Under the pieces are notes generated by a model. It was given only the letters and a program-made list of their open reading frames with translations, had not been told where the DNA came from and made no database searches. The position numbers and the translations under genes are program-made. Shown in pieces: positions 1 through 7,890 of a stretch of DNA of 64,000 nt. The stretch lies in the NCBI RefSeq assembly GCF_002803845.1, contig NZ_CP024986.1, positions 124,001-188,000 of the forward strand, given 5' to 3'. Every line of letters starts with the position of its first letter. Position 1 is the first letter of the stretch. The stretch is from Streptomyces lavendulae subsp. lavendulae. Lineage in GTDB: Bacteria > Actinomycetota > Actinomycetes > Streptomycetales > Streptomycetaceae.

Positions 1-673
1 GCGTCCAGCGGAGCTCCGGCTCCGCGGCGCACTCGTGGGCCCAGGGGCCGAGCGCGGCCGGGCTGACGTGCGGATCGTCGGTGCCGTTGAGGAGGGTGAG
101 CGGGACCGTGAGGGGGGTGTCCGGCGCGTAGCGGTAGCCGGCGACCATCCGGAAGTCGGCCTTCAGGTGCGGCAGGAGCAGTTCCTGTACGGCCTCGTCC
201 TCGATCACCTCGGGGGGCAGTCCGCCGAAGAACCGGACGGCCTCGGTGAAGGCGCGGCCCTCCAGTGCGGCGGCCTCGACCACGCGGGGGGTCGGCAGCA
301 GCGAGGGGGCGGAGCAGCCGGAGGCGACGAGGCCGGCGAAGCCGCGGATGCCGTCGAGGCGGCGGGCGACCTCGAAGGCGAGGGCGGCGCCGAAGCTGTG
401 GCCGAAGAGGAGGAAGGGACGGTCGGCGGCGAGGGTGATGGCGGTGGCGGCGCCGTCGGCGAGCTCGGCGAGGGAGGCGGGGGCCGGTTCGCGGAAGCGG
501 TGGCCGCGGCCGGGCGGGCAGACGGCGAGGATCCGCGCGTCGGGCTCCATGGCGGGCTGCCAGTCGAGGAAGGTCCGGGGGTTCCCGCCGGCGTGCGGGA
601 AGCAGTAGACGCGGGCGGCGGGGTCAGGGCCGGCCGTGGTCTCGGACGTCAGGAACCAGGGGGAGGCAACCAC
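1..673 (-). CDS. Type II thioesterase, 3' end cut by window edge
   Basis: Alpha/beta-hydrolase thioesterase of the GrsT/RifR type, which normally removes stalled or wrong acyl groups from PKS or NRPS carrier proteins. About 224 residues are visible, beginning near SPWFLTSE. The N-terminal FPHAGG motif and the nucleophile elbow GHSFG are present. The catalytic His usually lies close to the C terminus and would be beyond the left edge. I chose the GTG at 671-673, about 13 nt after an AAGGA-like site; an upstream in-frame start is possible. A second thioesterase of the same family lies at 7105-7890. Which pathway this one serves cannot be told. Confidence 0.85.
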   Translation of the reverse strand, partial: MVASPWFLTSETTAGPDPAARVYCFPHAGGNPRTFLDWQPAMEPDARILAVCPPGRGHRFREPAPASLAELADGAATAITLAADRPFLLFGHSFGAALAFEVARRLDGIRGFAGLVASGCSAPSLLPTPRVVEAAALEGRAFTEAVRFFGGLPPEVIEDEAVQELLLPHLKADFRMVAGYRYAPDTPLTVPLTLLNGTDDPHVSPAALGPWAHECAAEPELRWT

Positions 674-748
674 GAGGATCAGCCATTCCTTTGCCGGTCG
701 GTCGGAGGCGGGAGGGGAAGCAGTGCAGTACGGGGCCGTGGTGGTGGA

Positions 749-1045
749 TCAGTTCCAGCCAACGTCGTTGGTGGAGCTGGGCTGGGGGGTGGGGGTGGTG
801 CCGGGCTGCGGGTTGTTCCAGCCGACGTCCCCGGCGTCACCGGCGACGACGTGCGGGTTCGCGTTGTTCCAGCCGACGTCGCCGAGGCGCAGGTGGCTGA
901 CGGAGTCGGCCGTGGAGGCACCGTGGGCGAGGCCGGTGACCGCCGTGCCGACGCCGAGGGCGATGCCCGCGGCGGCGAGGACCGCACGGCCGCGGATTCC
1001 CGAAACGCGGCCGGCCCGACGAGTCACCATGTGGTTCTTCCCCAT
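749..1045 (-). CDS. Small secreted protein with three DVGWN repeats
   Basis: Predicted 98-residue exported protein. The start ATG follows a GAGGGG site by about 10 nt. A basic N terminus (MVTRRAGR) leads into a hydrophobic stretch of about 20 residues and an Ala-rich cleavage region near AHGASTA, which looks like a Sec signal peptide. The mature part is only about 50 residues and carries DVGWN three times: twice as DVGWNN and once as the last five residues. The repeats are separated by Pro/Thr/Ser/Asn-rich linkers. I do not recognise the family. It lies divergent from a LuxR-type regulator gene, so the two may share control. Repeated Trp motifs could bind carbohydrate, peptide or each other; that is only a guess. 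Confidence 0.7.
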   Translation of the reverse strand: MGKNHMVTRRAGRVSGIRGRAVLAAAGIALGVGTAVTGLAHGASTADSVSHLRLGDVGWNNANPHVVAGDAGDVGWNNPQPGTTPTPQPSSTNDVGWN

Positions 1046-1287
1046 TTTGCCCAGTCCCCTCAAGTCGTTTCGCCTTTGGCGATTCCAGGAACGCCAAACC
1101 GAGGCGGGTTTCCGGCGGTGCTGATCTCCGGGGCGCCTTCTCGGTGTTCGTTCCTGCGGTGAGACCAAATCTCCCCTGCCGGGTCACGACGAGGTAGACC
1201 TACGATGGCTCCGGTTTACGCATTGCGGGAACCCACGGGGTCTCAACCGCTACAAACAGCTGCATACCGGACAGACAGGGGTGGCAC

Positions 1288-2145
1288 GTGGACGTAGTTA
1301 AATACGTCAAAACCGCACAAAGCGGCGCACCTGAAGCGCTGTGCGCGGCTGCGGCGGGGGAACCGCAGGCGTTCTTGCGGGAACTCGCAACGCACCTGGG
1401 CCTGCTGGCGCAGGAAGCCGCACAGCAGGCGGCCCGGCCCACCCCGGCGCCCGCGGTGGAGGCCCGTCCGGACGAGGAGGTCGTGGGCCCGGGAGTCCGC
1501 TACCTGCACGGCCTGGGCAGCATTTCGGCGGCGATCAACGAGGCACTGGGCGCGGTCCGCCGGGACATCCTCACGGCGCAGCCCGACGGGGCGCGGCCGA
1601 GCGCGGTGCTGAAGGACGCTCTGGAATCCGTGCGTCGGCACATCTCGGCGGGGATCGCCATGCGGACCCTGTATCAGCACACCACGAGATTCGACGAGGC
1701 GACCAAGGAATATGTCCGCGCCGTAACGGAATACGGCGCCCAGGTTCGCACCCTGGAAGAATTCTTTGACCGTTTGATCATTGTGGACGATGTCGCCTTC
1801 ATTTCTGCGAACGAGGACCGTACCACGGCGATCTCCATTACCGAACCGACTATCGTACGATTTCTTCGCGACACGTTCGACAAGGCCTGGGACCGGGCGA
1901 AGCCCTTTCCCTTCGTCCCGCTGCACGCGGCGAAGGCGGCCGACGAGGTCGTCCCGGCGATCCGGGAGTCCATCAGCCGGCTTCTGGTGGAGGGCTACTC
2001 GGACAAGGCGATCGCGCGCCGCATAGGCATCAGCGAACGCTCCCTCCAGGCCCACATCGCGGCCATCAAGCAGGAACTCGGAGCCCTCAACCGATTACAG
2101 CTCGGCTACCTCCTGGGCCGCAACGAGGCCACCTACGTCCTGTGA
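1288..2145 (+). CDS. LuxR-type HTH transcriptional regulator with TTA codon
   Basis: A 285-residue protein whose last 65 or so residues form a LuxR/GerE-type helix-turn-helix (LLVEGYSDKAIARRIGISERSLQAHI). The N-terminal two thirds show no receiver signature and resemble the sensor half of streptomycete orphan LuxR regulators. The start is GTG at 1288 after AGGGGTGG. Leu270 is encoded by TTA (2095-2097), so translation probably needs the bldA tRNA, typical of pathway-specific regulators. It is divergent from the DVGWN peptide gene and convergent with an EamA transporter, separated by a hairpin. Confidence 0.8.
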   Translation: MDVVKYVKTAQSGAPEALCAAAAGEPQAFLRELATHLGLLAQEAAQQAARPTPAPAVEARPDEEVVGPGVRYLHGLGSISAAINEALGAVRRDILTAQPDGARPSAVLKDALESVRRHISAGIAMRTLYQHTTRFDEATKEYVRAVTEYGAQVRTLEEFFDRLIIVDDVAFISANEDRTTAISITEPTIVRFLRDTFDKAWDRAKPFPFVPLHAAKAADEVVPAIRESISRLLVEGYSDKAIARRIGISERSLQAHIAAIKQELGALNRLQLGYLLGRNEATYVL

Positions 2146-2170
2146 CCCCGCCGCTCCCGCAGGGGGGACC

Positions 2171-2200
2171 CTCCCCCTCCCCAAGAAGGGGAAGGGGGAG
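2171..2200. terminator. Bidirectional hairpin between convergent genes
   Basis: A C-rich arm (2171-2182) pairs with a G-rich arm (2188-2200): 12 pairs with one bulged A and a 5-nt loop. It lies between the stop codons of the LuxR gene and the EamA gene. Confidence 0.6.
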
Positions 2201-2218
2201 TCCCTCACTCGGAGAACC

Positions 2219-3136
2219 TCACTCGGGCACGCCCGCCGGGCTCGGGGCCGGCCGGGGGCGCCTGCGGGAGACGGCCACGCCGCCGAGGCAGATGGCCCCG
2301 CCCAACAGGGTCAGCCAGCCGGGGACCTCGTCGAGGACGAACCAGGCGATGACCACCACGACGGCGGGCACGGCGTAGGTGGTCGCGCCCATCTTCCCGG
2401 CGGTGGTGCGCGACAGGGCGTAGGTCCAGGTGGTGAAGGCCAGGGCCGTCGGGAAGAGCCCCAGGTAGACCATGTTGAGGGTGGCGGTGAGCGGGGCGTC
2501 CGGGATCTGGTCGATGAGCTGCCCGGCGAAGGGCAGGGTGCAGGCCGTGCCGACGAAGCAGCCGTACGTGGTCACCTGGAGCGGGCTCGCGTGCTGGAGG
2601 GCGGGCTTCTGCGACACCACCCCGGCCCCGTAGGCGAGCGCGGCGACCAGGCAGAGCAGCACGCCGGTGAGGGAGGAACCGCCGCCCTTGGAGGTGGACA
2701 TCCCCACGACGGCCGCCCCCGCGAAGGACACGCCCATCCCGACGAGCAGCATCGGCGGGAAACCCTCCTTGAGCAGCCAGCCGCTGAGCAGGGCGATGAC
2801 GATGGGGCCGATGTTGACCACCATGGCGGCCGTACCGGCGTCGACCCCCTGCTCGCCCCAGTTCAGCGTCACCATGTACAGCCCGAACCAGAGCACTCCG
2901 GACGCCAGGATCCCGGGCCACGCCTGCCGCGACGGCGGCGGCACCCGTTTCACGAGCAGGACCACCCCCAGCGCGACGGAGGCTGTCAGCAGCCGCCCCA
3001 GCGCGAGCGCCCCGGGCCCGAAGTACTCGGCGGACGCGCGGATGGAGACGAATGCGGAGGCCCACATCACGACGGTCACGGCAGCCGCCGACAGGGCACG
3101 TTGATCGGTTCTGGACTCGCCAGCCGTTTGATCCAT
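2219..3136 (-). CDS. EamA/DMT-family transporter
   Basis: Integral membrane protein of about 305 residues with ten hydrophobic segments arranged as two EamA repeats, the layout of RhaT-like exporters of small metabolites. The membrane core begins near AAAVTVVMWASAFV. I start it at MDQTAGES; the Shine-Dalgarno there is weak (GGGGG directly before ATG), and an ATG 17 codons upstream is possible. The gene stands alone between two hydrolase or regulator units. The substrate is unknown. Its paralogue at 27805-28722 belongs to the C-nucleoside module. Confidence 0.8.
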   Translation of the reverse strand: MDQTAGESRTDQRALSAAAVTVVMWASAFVSIRASAEYFGPGALALGRLLTASVALGVVLLVKRVPPPSRQAWPGILASGVLWFGLYMVTLNWGEQGVDAGTAAMVVNIGPIVIALLSGWLLKEGFPPMLLVGMGVSFAGAAVVGMSTSKGGGSSLTGVLLCLVAALAYGAGVVSQKPALQHASPLQVTTYGCFVGTACTLPFAGQLIDQIPDAPLTATLNMVYLGLFPTALAFTTWTYALSRTTAGKMGATTYAVPAVVVVIAWFVLDEVPGWLTLLGGAICLGGVAVSRRRPRPAPSPAGVPE

Positions 3137-3279
3137 CCCCCGATGTTGGCAGGGATTCCCGTCTGCGGAGGGCGAGTTGGCCCGCATGCGCCACCCCGAC
3201 GTCCACCTCCGGCCATCTCCGTCCGGCCCCGGCCCCCTGCCCCCGGCCCTGCGGATGACGCGGGGCGGCGGGTGGAGGT

Positions 3280-4116
3280 TCAGGCGGTGGCGAGGAGGGC
3301 GCGCAGGCGGGCGGCGTAGGCGCGGGGGTGGGTGGTGTTGCCGTTGTGGCCGCCCGGGAAGGTCTCTGTTCCGGTGCCCAGGAGTTCCGCCAGGGCGATG
3401 ACGCAGCCGTGGTCGAAGACGGTGGCCGGGGTGGTCGCGCCGACGGCCGCGAGGATGCGGGTCGTGGAGCCGGCCAGGGCGGCGGGGTCGAGGGTGTCCT
3501 GGAGGACGGCGAGGACGTCGTGCTCCAGAAAGTAGCCGAAATTCGCGCGGCGCCGCTCGTCCATGGGCTGCGGGGTGAGGCCCGGCTCGGTCTCCTGGCG
3601 GACGGGGTCTATGCCGAGCGACCGGGCGACCGCCGCCAGGGCCTCGGCGAGTCCGGCCGTGCGGTGGAGCTCGCGGATCCCGGCGAGCTCCGCTTCGTGC
3701 CGGACGCGTCCGGCGGCCGGCAGCAGGCGCGGCGCGACCGGCTCATGGGCGACGAGGGTGGACACCTGTCCGGGGTGACGGGCGGCCAGGTGCAGGCCGA
3801 TGACCGCGCCCAGGCTGCATCCGAGCATCAGGGCGGGCCCGTCGGTGACGGCGGCCAGCAGCCGGTGGACGTCCTCGGCGTGCTCGGCGATGGAGGTGGT
3901 CCGCCCCGGCTCCGCGAGCCGGCTGCGGGAGAGCCCGCGGCGGTCGTAGGTCAGGACCGTGAACGCATCGGTGAGGTGCGGGACCAGGTCCACCGTGCGG
4001 TCCGCGTCGCCCTCGCCGCTCTGCGAGATCAGCAGCAACGGCCCCGACCCTTCGAGCCGGTAGTGCAGGGTCGCGCCGGGGACGGGGAGCGAGGAGGTCT
4101 GACGGGTGCTGTCCAT
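3280..4116 (-). CDS. Alpha/beta hydrolase
   Basis: A 278-residue serine hydrolase of the haloperoxidase/esterase type. It has a nucleophile elbow GCSLG, a TYDRRGLSRS strand-turn and a C-terminal GGHNG His motif. The ATG follows GAAGGAG by 7 nt. It is divergent from a MarR regulator gene, and a large inverted repeat sits between them (4216-4265), so it is likely repressed by that MarR protein and induced by its ligand. The substrate is unknown; detoxification of a small ester or lactone would be typical. Confidence 0.82.
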   Translation of the reverse strand: MDSTRQTSSLPVPGATLHYRLEGSGPLLLISQSGEGDADRTVDLVPHLTDAFTVLTYDRRGLSRSRLAEPGRTTSIAEHAEDVHRLLAAVTDGPALMLGCSLGAVIGLHLAARHPGQVSTLVAHEPVAPRLLPAAGRVRHEAELAGIRELHRTAGLAEALAAVARSLGIDPVRQETEPGLTPQPMDERRRANFGYFLEHDVLAVLQDTLDPAALAGSTTRILAAVGATTPATVFDHGCVIALAELLGTGTETFPGGHNGNTTHPRAYAARLRALLATA

Positions 4117-4215
4117 GGTGACGTGCTCCTTCTGCGGTCGGCTCCGTGCGGTGTGCTCGGCGCGGGCGGTGCGGTCGGCGGGCGGACCCTTCGTCCGCCG
4201 CTCTGCAACCAACGT

Positions 4216-4265
4216 AATCCATCGAGATCGATACATCAAGAGAGATGGATCGATTTCGATGAATC
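4216..4265. promoter_or_regulatory. MarR-type operator, 22-bp inverted repeat
   Basis: Arm 4216-4237 and arm 4244-4265 are inverted copies of about 22 bp separated by 6 bp. Each arm carries an ATCGA(G/T)-type core that is itself near-palindromic. The site is AT-richer than its surroundings and lies in the divergent promoter region of the hydrolase and marR-like genes, as expected for an autoregulatory MarR operator. Confidence 0.65.
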
Positions 4266-4290
4266 CATTGCGATGCAGTAGGCTGGAGCC

Positions 4291-4746
4291 GTGGACGGAA
4301 TCGAACTCTTCCTGCTGGGCCGGGCCTTGATGAAACTCGGCGAGGAAGCCCTGCCCGAACCGCCCGGCGGCTCCGGCCGCTACGCCGGCGGCACCCGCTC
4401 CGTCGTCATCGTCGCCGGGGACATCGCCGCGCACCCGGACACCACCGTCGGCGAGACCGCGCAGCGCACCGGCCTGCCGCAGAGCCAGGTCTCGGGCGCC
4501 GTCGCCCGGCTGCGCGAGGCCGGCTCCGTCGAGACGGCGCCCGACCCCGCCGACCGCCGCCGGACGCTGGTGCGGCCCGCCCCCGTGGCCTCCGCGCGCG
4601 TCGCGGCCGTACGGGCCGCGGGCAGCTCAAAGGTCGAAGAGGCCCTCGCCCGGGCCCTGGGCGAGGAGGGCGCCGACCGGCTCCCGGAGGTGACACGGGC
4701 CCTGGAGGTCCTCGCCCGCCACCTCGCGGTCCGCCCCGGGCCCTGA
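4291..4746 (+). CDS. MarR-family transcriptional regulator
   Basis: A 151-residue winged-helix protein. Residues of about 45-100 form the HTH and wing (TVGETAQRTGLPQSQVSGAV, then DPADRRRTLV, the usual MarR wing). It starts at GTG 4291. It is divergent from an alpha/beta hydrolase gene with a palindromic operator between them, so it most likely represses itself and the hydrolase. The C-terminal dimerisation helices are shorter than in typical MarR proteins. Confidence 0.82.
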   Translation: MDGIELFLLGRALMKLGEEALPEPPGGSGRYAGGTRSVVIVAGDIAAHPDTTVGETAQRTGLPQSQVSGAVARLREAGSVETAPDPADRRRTLVRPAPVASARVAAVRAAGSSKVEEALARALGEEGADRLPEVTRALEVLARHLAVRPGP

Positions 4747-4837
4747 CCACGCGTCGCGACCACCCCTGCGACCACCGCCACGACCACTCTGGCGAACACC
4801 CCGCAGCCGCCCCCGCGAAGTGATCCGGCTCACACCA

Positions 4838-4864
4838 TGTCACAACCGCGCTCCCTCCGGTGTC
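4838..4864 (+). promoter_or_regulatory. ECF41-type promoter ahead of the oxidoreductase
   Basis: TGTCACA at 4838-4844, exactly 16 nt, then TGTC at 4861-4864. The ECF41 group consensus as I remember it is TGTCACA-N16-CGTC, so only one base differs. It lies about 40 nt upstream of the oxidoreductase start and one gene upstream of an ECF41 sigma factor gene, the expected autoregulated arrangement. Confidence 0.7.
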
Positions 4865-4902
4865 TTGAGGCCGAACGAGGCCGGACCCGAAGGAGAGACA
4901 CC

Positions 4903-6090
4903 ATGACGCAGCGCACCGAGGTGGTCGTGATCGGCGGCGGATACGCCGGCGTGATGGCCGCCAACCGCCTGACCCAGCGCGACGACGTGACCGTGACGCT
5001 GATCAACCCGCGCCCGGACTTCGTCGAGCGGATCCGCCTCCACCAGCTGGTGGGCGGCACCCACGACGCGGTCCTCGACTACCGCAAGGTCCTCGCCGGG
5101 GGCGTCCGGCTGGTGGTCGACAGCGCGACCCGGATCGACGCGGCCGGACGCACCGTGACCCTGGCGGCCGGAGCTCCCGTCGCCTACGACTACCTCGTCT
5201 ACGCGGTGGGCAGCGGCAGCGCCGACCCCCGCGTGCCCGGCGCGGCCGAGTTCGCCCACCCGCTGGCCGGCCTGGAGGAGGCCCGGCGGCTGCGACCGCT
5301 CCTCGACGCCGCGCCCGCGGCGGCCCCGGTCACGGTGGTCGGGGGCGGCACGACCGGCATCGAGACCGCCGCCGAACTGGCCGAGCGGGGCCGCGCCGTC
5401 ACCCTGGTCTGCGGCGGGCTGCTCGGGCCGTCCCTGCACCCCCGGGCCCGGCGCGCGGTGGCCCGGCAGCTGGCGAGGCTCGGAGTGACGGTGCTCGCGG
5501 GCCCCGACACCCGGGTGACGGCCGTCTCGCGCGACGCGGTGCGGCTCGGCGACGGCCGCGAACTGCCCAGCGCGGTGACCATCTGGACGGCCGGGTTCGG
5601 CGTGCCCGACCTGGCGGCCCGCAGCGGGCTGAGCACCGACGCCCTGGGCCGCCTGCTCACGGACGAGACGCTGACCAGCGTGGACGACGTACGCATCGTC
5701 GCGGCCGGGGACTCGGCCGCCCCCTCGGACCTGCCGTTCCGGATGAGCTGCCAGGCCGCCGTCCAGCTGGGCCCGCAGGCCGCCGAGACGGTGCTCAGCC
5801 GGCTCGCCGGGAGCCGGCCGCAGCCCGTGGACGTGGGGTTCGCCGCCCAGTGCCTCAGCCTGGGCCGCCGCGCCGGCGTCCTGCAGCTGTCCCACAAGGA
5901 CGACACCGTCAAGAAGTACCACCTGGCCGGCCGGCCGGGCGCGCTGGTCAAGGAGCTCATCTGCAAGGGCATCCCCTGGCAGCTGGGTTACGAGGCCCGC
6001 AAGCCCGGCGCGCGCACCTGGTGGAGCAAGGACGAGAAGCGCCGGCAGCTGCTGCGCACCGAGCGCGCCACGACCCCGGCCACCCCCTGA
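4903..6090 (+). CDS. NDH-2-like FAD/NAD(P)H oxidoreductase, ECF41 partner
   Basis: A 395-residue pyridine nucleotide-disulphide oxidoreductase fold: an FAD-binding GGGYAG motif at residues about 10-15, an NAD(P)H-binding GGGTTGIE motif near residue 147, and a late AAGDSA motif. It resembles type II NADH dehydrogenase-like flavoproteins. The ATG follows AGGAGAG. It is followed 48 nt later by an ECF41 sigma factor gene; such sigma factors are usually encoded beside a redox or COMD-type partner gene that they transcribe. A matching promoter lies at 4838-4864. The electron acceptor is not evident. Confidence 0.85.
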   Translation: MTQRTEVVVIGGGYAGVMAANRLTQRDDVTVTLINPRPDFVERIRLHQLVGGTHDAVLDYRKVLAGGVRLVVDSATRIDAAGRTVTLAAGAPVAYDYLVYAVGSGSADPRVPGAAEFAHPLAGLEEARRLRPLLDAAPAAAPVTVVGGGTTGIETAAELAERGRAVTLVCGGLLGPSLHPRARRAVARQLARLGVTVLAGPDTRVTAVSRDAVRLGDGRELPSAVTIWTAGFGVPDLAARSGLSTDALGRLLTDETLTSVDDVRIVAAGDSAAPSDLPFRMSCQAAVQLGPQAAETVLSRLAGSRPQPVDVGFAAQCLSLGRRAGVLQLSHKDDTVKKYHLAGRPGALVKELICKGIPWQLGYEARKPGARTWWSKDEKRRQLLRTERATTPATP

Positions 6091-6138
6091 ATCCCCTGCA
6101 TCCCCCCCGTACCGACCCGTCGACGACAAGGACCCCCT

Positions 6139-7047
6139 GTGGACGCACACCTGAGCGACCATGCCGCCGGCCCGGCGACCGACACGTTCGTCTCCCTGCG
6201 CAACCTGCTCTTCACCGTCGCCTACGAGATGCTCGGATCGGCCGCCGACGCGGAGGACGTCCTCCAGGAGACCTGGCTGCGGTGGGTCGAGGTCGACCCG
6301 GCGCAGGTCCTCGACCACCGCGCCTACCTGGTCCGGATCACCACCCGGCAGGCGCTCAACCGGCTGCGCACGATGCAGCGCCGCAAGGAGGCGTACGTCG
6401 GCCAGTGGCTGCCCGAGCCGCTGCTCACCACGCCGGACGTGGCCGAGGACGTGGAGCTCGCCGAGAGCATGTCGATGGCGATGATGCTGGTCCTGGAGAC
6501 GCTCTCGCCGACCGAACGCGCCGTCTTCGTGCTGCGCGAGGTCTTCGACGTCGACTACGAGGAGATCGCGGCCGCCGTCGAGAAGACCCCGGCCGCCGTC
6601 CGCCAGATAGCGCACCGCGCGCGCCGGCACGTCGACGCCCGCCGTCCCCGCCGGACGGTCTCCGCGGGCAAGGCGCGGGCGGCCGTGGAGGCGTTCCGGC
6701 TCGCCCTCGAAACCCGCAACCTCCAGGACCTCCTCGACGTGCTCGCCCCCGAGGTCGTCCTGGTGAGCGACGGCGGCGGGGTCAAGCAGGCCGCGCTGCG
6801 GCCGGTCGTCGGCGCAGGGAAGGTGGCCCGCTTCTACCTCGGCGGCTCCGCCAAGGCCGGGTACACGGTCACCTGCGAGCTCACCACGGTCAACGGCAGC
6901 CCGGCCCTGGTCGTACGCCTCGACGGGGAGATCGACGGAATCATGGCGGTCCGCGTCGAGGACGCCCGCATCAGCGGCCTCTACTACGTCCGCAACCCCG
7001 AGAAGCTCGCCCGCGTCGCCTCGGAGACACCGCTGACCCTCCGGTGA
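6139..7047 (+). CDS. sigJ: ECF41-family RNA polymerase sigma factor (SigJ-like)
   Basis: A 302-residue extracytoplasmic-function sigma factor. Sigma region 2 is at about 20-85, region 4 at about 115-170, and a SnoaL/NTF2-like C-terminal extension follows. Two ECF41 hallmarks are visible: WLPEP in the linker between regions 2 and 4, and DGGG in the C-terminal domain, the parts known to tune activity without an anti-sigma factor. It starts at GTG 6139. It lies downstream of the oxidoreductase gene, probably in the same transcript, which is preceded by an ECF41-type promoter, so autoregulation is likely. The inducing signal is unknown. Confidence 0.9.
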   Translation: MDAHLSDHAAGPATDTFVSLRNLLFTVAYEMLGSAADAEDVLQETWLRWVEVDPAQVLDHRAYLVRITTRQALNRLRTMQRRKEAYVGQWLPEPLLTTPDVAEDVELAESMSMAMMLVLETLSPTERAVFVLREVFDVDYEEIAAAVEKTPAAVRQIAHRARRHVDARRPRRTVSAGKARAAVEAFRLALETRNLQDLLDVLAPEVVLVSDGGGVKQAALRPVVGAGKVARFYLGGSAKAGYTVTCELTTVNGSPALVVRLDGEIDGIMAVRVEDARISGLYYVRNPEKLARVASETPLTLR

Positions 7048-7104
7048 CCCCCTCGGCCCCGCGGTGAACCCCGCCGCCCGACCCCGCCCTGGACCCCCGC
7101 GCCG

Positions 7105-7890
7105 TCAGCCGGACGCCGGCGCGGGGACGAAGGACGCCAGGTCCTCGGCGACCGCGCGGACCACGTCCGCGTGCCGCTCCGCCAGGTAGAAGTGCCCGCC
7201 GGGGAAGGAGCGGAAGGTGAAGGCCGCCCCTGTCAGCTCCCGCCACCCCATGGCCTCGGCCACGCTCGCCCGCGGATCGGACTCCCCGCACAGCACGCTC
7301 ATGGCGGTGCGCAGCGGCGGCCCCGGCTCGTACCGGTAGGTCTCGACGGCCTTGTAGTCACTGCGCAGCGACGGGAGGATCAGCTCCCGGAACTCCGGGT
7401 CCGCCAGCAGCCCGGCGTCGGTGCCGACGAGTGCCGTCAGCTGCCCGATCAGGGCGTCGTCGCCCTGGAGGTGCAGGGCGGCCTCCTCGCGGTGCGCCAG
7501 CGGGGAGCGCCGCCCGGACAGGACCAGGCCGCGCGGGCCCTCCCCCGCGCGTTCCCACCGCCGGGCCAGCTCGAAGGCGAGTACGGCGCCCATGCTGTGC
7601 CCGAACAGCACTACGGGCCGCTCCCGCCACGGCAGCAGCGCCCGTTCCACCCCGTCGACCAGCCCGTCCACCGTGTCCGGGCCGGTCTCCCCCAGCCGCT
7701 CCTGGCGGCCGGGGTACTGGACGGTGAGCACCTCGGCGTGCGCGGCGAGGTCCCGGGAGAACGGGAAGTAGAAGGAGGCGTTGCCGCCCGCGTGCGGGAG
7801 GACGACGAGGACGGGCGCGGTCGGGGGGTGCGCCGTCGGGTGGAAGCGGCGGATCCAGGGGTCGCGGCGGGTGCCGGTGGGGGCCGTCAT
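7105..7890 (-). CDS. Type II thioesterase
   Basis: A 261-residue editing thioesterase with LPHAGGNA near the N terminus, the nucleophile elbow GHSMG and a C-terminal GGHFYL His motif, so the Ser-His pair is intact and length is normal. The ATG overlaps the stop codon of the upstream malonyl-CoA synthetase-like gene by 4 nt, so the two are translationally coupled. The pairing suggests supply and proofreading of malonyl units for a carrier-protein-based synthase. It could serve the type II PKS or the NRPS in this window. Confidence 0.92.
   Translation of the reverse strand: MTAPTGTRRDPWIRRFHPTAHPPTAPVLVVLPHAGGNASFYFPFSRDLAAHAEVLTVQYPGRQERLGETGPDTVDGLVDGVERALLPWRERPVVLFGHSMGAVLAFELARRWERAGEGPRGLVLSGRRSPLAHREEAALHLQGDDALIGQLTALVGTDAGLLADPEFRELILPSLRSDYKAVETYRYEPGPPLRTAMSVLCGESDPRASVAEAMGWRELTGAAFTFRSFPGGHFYLAERHADVVRAVAEDLASFVPAPASG

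Noticed and set aside
35..1162. A plus-strand frame over the first thioesterase and the DVGWN gene.
   Set aside because: Gly/Ala/Asp-rich shadow of the minus-strand genes; no ribosome site or family signal.
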